A DNA stretch of 64,000 bases from Montifringilla adamsi (lineage: Eukaryota > Chordata > Aves > Passeriformes > Passeridae), in assembly GCA_017590115.1 (NCBI GenBank), contig JAGGNK010010337.1:930001-994000 (forward strand). The letters are read 5' to 3'. Below, one piece after another: positions 59,310 to 64,000 of the stretch (its first letter is position 1; every line of letters begins with the position of its first letter). Made by a program: the position numbers and the translations under genes. Below the pieces are notes generated by a model, which saw only the letters and a list, made by a program, of their open reading frames with translations, did no database searches and was not told the DNA's origin.

Positions 59310-61158
59310 CTGTTTCCACAAATTGGAAAGGCTTTATTTCAGTTCATAAATGCCATTTCTCCATTGTTCATGCCCACAGATATTTTCCATGCCCAAATAT
59401 CCATCCTTCCAAGAAAAGAAATCCTGACCCTATAAAAGAAGGTATGTGGAAGGATCCTTTGAGGAGAAAGTCCAAAATGGCACAATATTGGATTTACCGT
59501 CTGCAAAGTTTCAACAGCTGGTATTACTCTGTTGTGTATCTGTGGGTGGGGACATGGGGCACAGAGCAGAATATGAGTGGGGTGTGGTTGCATTTCCAAA
59601 GAGCTCTCATTTTTTGTGTTGTGGCTCCAGCTTTCCCATTAAAACTGGAAGGGCCAAAACTCCCTTCTGTGAGAATTGAATGGAGTAGTTGCTTGATGTT
59701 TTGCTACAGCATGAGGTGAATTTATCACACACAGAGAGACTCCAACTTCATTGGCTTTTTGATGAAAAGACTGGTCAAAAAGTTGAGAAAATGCAGTTGT
59801 CTGAAAGAGCAGAGATAATACCTTGAAGCTGCCATAAAATTAAATTGCACTTTGAAAAAAAGCCCTCAAACTTCAAACCATTTTCTCACATACATTTTCT
59901 TTACAGCCTCACCTAGAACACAGCTACTGTGAAGAATCAGCCAAAGTGAATTTCATGTTTTTCACACCTCTAGATTCCCTAGGATCAGAAAAAAAGCTTC
60001 TTAACATGACTTTTGCATCTAAAACATAGGATGAAGAAACCTGTTGCACGTGGATGTCCCACCATGCATTCTTATTTAGGTTAAATGGGAGAATATTTGT
60101 TTGGGAAAAATGAGGTAGGAGTTCAGATATTAAGTAATAGGCACACACTAGAAGAAAAAGGCAGTTTTTCCATCAGGAAGCTTCAGGAATTCATGCTCTG
60201 TAGGAACCTGTGAATCCTGGTGCCTTTATAACACCTACAAATTTCAACAGAAATTATCAGTTAGAACATCTCATTCCTAAATCATCAGATGAGTAGCTAG
60301 TCACAAAAAGTATTTGAACTGGATTAATAATCTTATAAATCTTTACCTTTTGCAGTTGCAAAAGGCTTTTTTTTTTGTTGTAGTAGGGCAGAATTTGCTG
60401 GCAGTCAGGTTTTGTGCACTGGGCACAGGTACAATTTTATCTGCCTCTATAACACAAATCGCCTTCCTGGCACCACAAAAATGTTCACAGATATTTATCT
60501 ACCTTTTGGAGCACTAGGACTGAGTTTTGAATGAATTGTGGCCAAGTTCGTGGTACCAACTGGAAACCACACGGAATCTGGCAATGCAGACCTCATGCCA
60601 GACAAAACTGTTTAGTATCTGTCTTGAATGTTTTGATTTGTTCATTAATCAAACACAAGTGAAAATACATTCACAGGAAGCTGATACTGAAGAGTTTCTC
60701 TGTAATAGATTTTTTTTTTACCTTAAAAGACTTATTTCTTTTGTGATGGTGGAATTTTTAGTAGGAAAGTGTTGTTTATATACTGTGTGTGTATACTTTA
60801 TTCTGCTCAATTTACTTACTGGAGAAGAAGTTTTATTTGTGAAGTTTATTATTAGATTGCATGTGCAGTACCTCTATCTGTAGCAATTTGTCTATTCCTA
60901 GATGCACATTTTTAAATTCCCTGTTACCTGCTGTTAGGAAGATGAGTGTGTGTGCACCTGAACTGAAGGAGGAACAGTGAAAGGAGTAGGAAACTCAAGA
61001 GAAGTCGAAGCTGTAATTTCCTTTCTGATATCACCTTCTATGAACAGTAGCAAAGGAGTGTCTGGAACTAGAGTTAGGATGAGAACTGCATAAGCATCAA
61101 CTCTATGAAAGCAGAATAGAATTGCAGTGTTCCCTTTCACTAAATGACCTGTATGTTA

Positions 61159-61403
61159 TCAGAGAATAAGCTGAGGTGGAAGGGACTCATGAGCAACATG
61201 GAGCCCAACTCCTGGCCCTGCACAGGACACCACAAAAGTCACACCATGTGCTTGAGGGCATTGCCCAAATGCTTCTTGAGCTCTGTCAGGCTTGGTGCTG
61301 TGACCACTGCCCTGAGGAGCTGTTCTAGCGCCCAAAAAGTGAAGTGAAGAACCATTTCCTAATATCAAGCCTAAATTTCCCCTGACACAACTTTAGGCTG
61401 TTC
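61159..61403 (-). mobile_element. CR1 LINE 3'-end fragment, antisense
   Basis: The plus strand reads GAATAAGCTGAGGTGGAAGG, then GGGACTCATGAGCAACATGG, CATTGCCCAAATGCTTCTTG and GAGGAGCTGTTCTAGCGCCC. It finishes with TAATATCAAGCCTAAATTTC and the AACTTTAGGCTGTTC block. These are diverged CR1 blocks in antisense order, from an older subfamily than the copy at 22629. Confidence 0.8.
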
Positions 61404-64000
61404 AATAGTTGATCAGAGCAAAATCTGCTTTGACTTTTTTGTTGTGTGTAGACAGGTCCAATTCTGAAGGTCTGGTTGATGCAGAGTTATTGTGTACAGT
61501 AACCACACTTCAAAAGGAACAATAAAAATATTTTTGTATAGGGAGCAGATCCAAATTGGACTTCTGCTGCATTCAGCTTAAAACCATAGGAAAGAAGAAA
61601 AGAAAAATGAATTCCAGCTTTAGTGCCAGTGCCATTCTAAAGCTTGCTCAAATATGGACTCCCATGACATGGGGAAAGTTTGAGTCAAGCACTGCTGTAG
61701 GTTCACTTATGTTCAAAGCAAGAGAGCATGTGTGTTCAGATAATAGAATTTATACCCTGGCCTTGTTGTGAAGAAGATATTTCCATATGGGTGCTATACT
61801 AAATTTACCCTACTGTGTGTGGAATGCTTTCTGCTTGGCAAAAGGCCAAAATGTTCCCTGCAACGGAGAAGGGGCTGAAATTTTATCTGATCAGAGTGTT
61901 AATCTGTGTCCCTTAGGCTTATCTTGTGGCTGTTTCTGTGTTGTGAGGGCAATGCTGCATATGCCTTTTCAATGAGATCATTGCAAAAATCAAATTGCTA
62001 TTAAATTATATTTTACTCACAGTTTTGAACTGAGCTAAAGTAGGAGTACCAGTGCTAAAACTTTGATAGAAATGCTGGTACTGGAGCAACATTCCAAATG
62101 CTGTCTGGATAAAATTAATGATTTCACACAAATATTTCAAGTTAAGTTTACATGTTTCAATATTGTTAAATATAAGTGGTAGCACATTATGGCACTGTAG
62201 CCAACCTGGAAACAAGAAATGGGGACTCTATTCCTGCACACACTGGTTACTTGTTATTCCTGGACACATCCAGCTGACTGTAAGGGCATGGGATCACATT
62301 TTCTACCTGACACGTTTCTGAGGCTGTGCTCTCCCGTGCCCTCTCTGGCATTACAGATGTTCAGACTTGGATTGCAAGAAGAGAAGTGGGATTTGGGAAG
62401 CCTGGGAGCATTCTTCACAGGCCTGTGTGATGGGGGCAGTGCTTGTCTGACAGCCCCTGTGAGTCTCTCTCTCCCCAGTCTGAGAACAAACCAGTTCAGG
62501 CTGTAATGCTCCTCTGTGTCAGGTTTACTCCTGCTCTGTGGGCTGTGAAGAAAGATTGTTCCCTCAGCAGAACTCTCCAGCACAGTGAGTCTATTCAAGC
62601 CTGCATCTGGGAAGATAGTTAGTGCCTTCATTTATGAAATTCCTATCATAGAAGTGTGAGTTCTTTGCAACAGCGGCTGGTCTCTTGAGAAGTTTCCAAC
62701 ATGTCATGTACACAGCTGCATGTAAATCATTTTCATAAAAGGAAAGAAGAGAAGCTCTTTCAAATCATCAAATACCATCTCCCAGCATGTGAAGGTTTAA
62801 AAGATATGTGATACCATTCACAGTTTGTTTGTGGATTTGTTTCTGTTTGTCTCCTTCTAAACCCCTGTGGTTCCCTCCTGCCACTCTGGATGCAGCATGC
62901 ATGGGAACAGAGCTAGAGTTTCTGTGGCTGCTGCTTGGTTTTCTATCTCTGCTGGGAAAGGCTGCTGCTGCAGAAATCCTCAACAAACTCCACTGGCAGG
63001 AGCCACTGTCCAGAGTGGTTTGGTGGCTGCAATCAGCTCCAGTGGGTGGATGGGGAAGTGTTTCCCTGCCTCCTCCTACAAGGAATGTTAAAACAGGTTT
63101 AAGTGTTTCCAGTTGTTTCTCTGGCTAGTGGTTGGAGGCTTGATGAAAGGTGATTTATAACACTTTTGCTTGTGGTAGTCTGTTGAAACTTTCCTTTCAT
63201 GCAGATGGCAAAGGTCAGTGCTGTGGGAGCTGAACCCTTTCCTTGGGAAAGCGCCTCTGCTGATGGCTGTGGATACCTGTGACTGAGCCATAGGTGAGAA
63301 GGTACTATCTTCAACTCACAATCAGCTTGTGCTAGTGAGGGAAGAAAGCTCATTTACATGGCTGTTATAAAGCCAGGGGATATCACTGAGGACCATAATA
63401 TCATTTAGTTTTCAATACATCGAGTTTTTTATCATTTTATCTTATAAAAATATCCTTTCTAGGAAGAAACAGCTCCTTCTCTGTTGGATCTTACTGGCAT
63501 TTTTTACATTTGTGAAGGGCAACTCTTGAAATTCCTTATGTTCTTCTACTGGCTTTTCAGTGTAGATTCACACTTTCCTTTTTTTTCTTTTTGGTTTTAG
63601 TGTGGAAGAGTGAAATTCCAGCAAGGCTGACTTAGTGAAAACTGAATTAGTGTTGATGGCTGGAGAGAAATGTAACTTGATCTTCTGTCTCCAGTGCTTG
63701 AATCAGGAACTGAAATAATTGTTCTAAGACTCTGGTCAAGTTGCCAGAAAATGGAGCGGTGCTTCTGCCAGATGGTCACCGCAGAAGTGCCAGACATTCC
63801 TCCCCTCTTTAAGCTTGCAAGTGTGTGTGTTTGAGAAGGAAAATACAGGCAGTGGGGAACTGAAATGCTTTTCTCCCTGAGATGATTGCTGACTGTGCAG
63901 GGCCGTGCTGTGGGCAGCGCCCATAGGGATATCAGTGTGTGATGGCAGGCGAAGGGATGCAGGTACAAAGGCTTGAGCACAGCAGATGTCTCTGTTGAGC

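Larger units (their letters stand above)
52041..64000. other. Long intron-like region, right end
   Basis: It holds two CR1 fragments (56786-56920, 61159-61403), the 36-bp-period duplication at 55215, the palindrome at 54808, and weak exon candidates at 58288 and 59180. A strong plus-strand acceptor-like tract ends at 63600 without a donor downstream inside the window. No gene is supported. Confidence 0.55.

Noticed and set aside
60527..60883. 118-codon plus-strand frame with hydrophobic C-terminal half
   Set aside because: The hydrophobic look comes from T-rich DNA, and the length is at chance level.
63560..63700. Strong plus-strand acceptor-like tract ending at 63600
   Set aside because: No donor follows within 300 bases and stops occur in all frames, so no exon can be defined inside the window.
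1..64000. CRISPR arrays, bacterial operons, intact viral genes
   Set aside because: None seen; the window is vertebrate nuclear DNA with only CR1 fragments and a solo LTR.

Overview
This 64 kb window is vertebrate nuclear DNA, most likely from a bird (Neoaves, possibly a songbird). The evidence is five 3'-end fragments of CR1, the dominant avian LINE, recognisable by the block ending in repeats of ATTCTRTG; one solo LTR of a type common in songbird and other neoavian genomes, with the LTR ending TTAAAYCACRACA; and two compact CpG islands in otherwise AT-leaning, intron-like DNA. There is nothing bacterial or viral in gene organisation: no operons, no long intact genes, no CRISPR array, and no rRNA or tRNA that I can support.

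Layout. Positions 1-3708 hold the 5' part of a gene on the minus strand (gene A). Its four in-phase coding pieces are at 3649-3708 (ATG exon inside CpG island 1), 3331-3408, 330-440 and 1-18 (the gene runs off the left edge). I do not recognise the protein; its N-terminal part is rich in charged residues and has regularly spaced cysteines. Its second intron carries the solo LTR (2218-2760, opposite strand) and a CR1 scrap. CpG island 1 (about 3270-4320) is gene A's promoter. CpG island 2 (about 5755-7290) lies 1.4 kb away and is probably a second promoter, possibly for a plus-strand transcript whose exon 1 would end at 6708 and whose next exon could be 30950-31017.

From about 7.4 kb to the right edge the DNA looks like very long introns or intergenic sequence: AT-leaning, sparse in repeats, with short simple repeats, four CR1 fragments, degenerate pieces resembling the ancient MIR/L3-type repeat tail, and several candidate exons on both strands. 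The best are 9219-9394 minus, 28823-28931 minus and 30950-31017 plus. These rest only on splice-site shape and an open frame. By my own rough estimate about twenty such exons are expected by chance in 128 kb of strand, so they are offered at low confidence. A 255-codon ORF at 26192-26959 minus is the only open frame outside the CpG islands whose length is hard to explain by chance.

I found no novel multi-gene system. The most unusual sequence-level signals are an overlapping pair of perfect, mutually exclusive hairpins at 37336-37374, a recent 58-bp tandem duplication at 5271-5385, a 50-base T run, and the 255-codon ORF.
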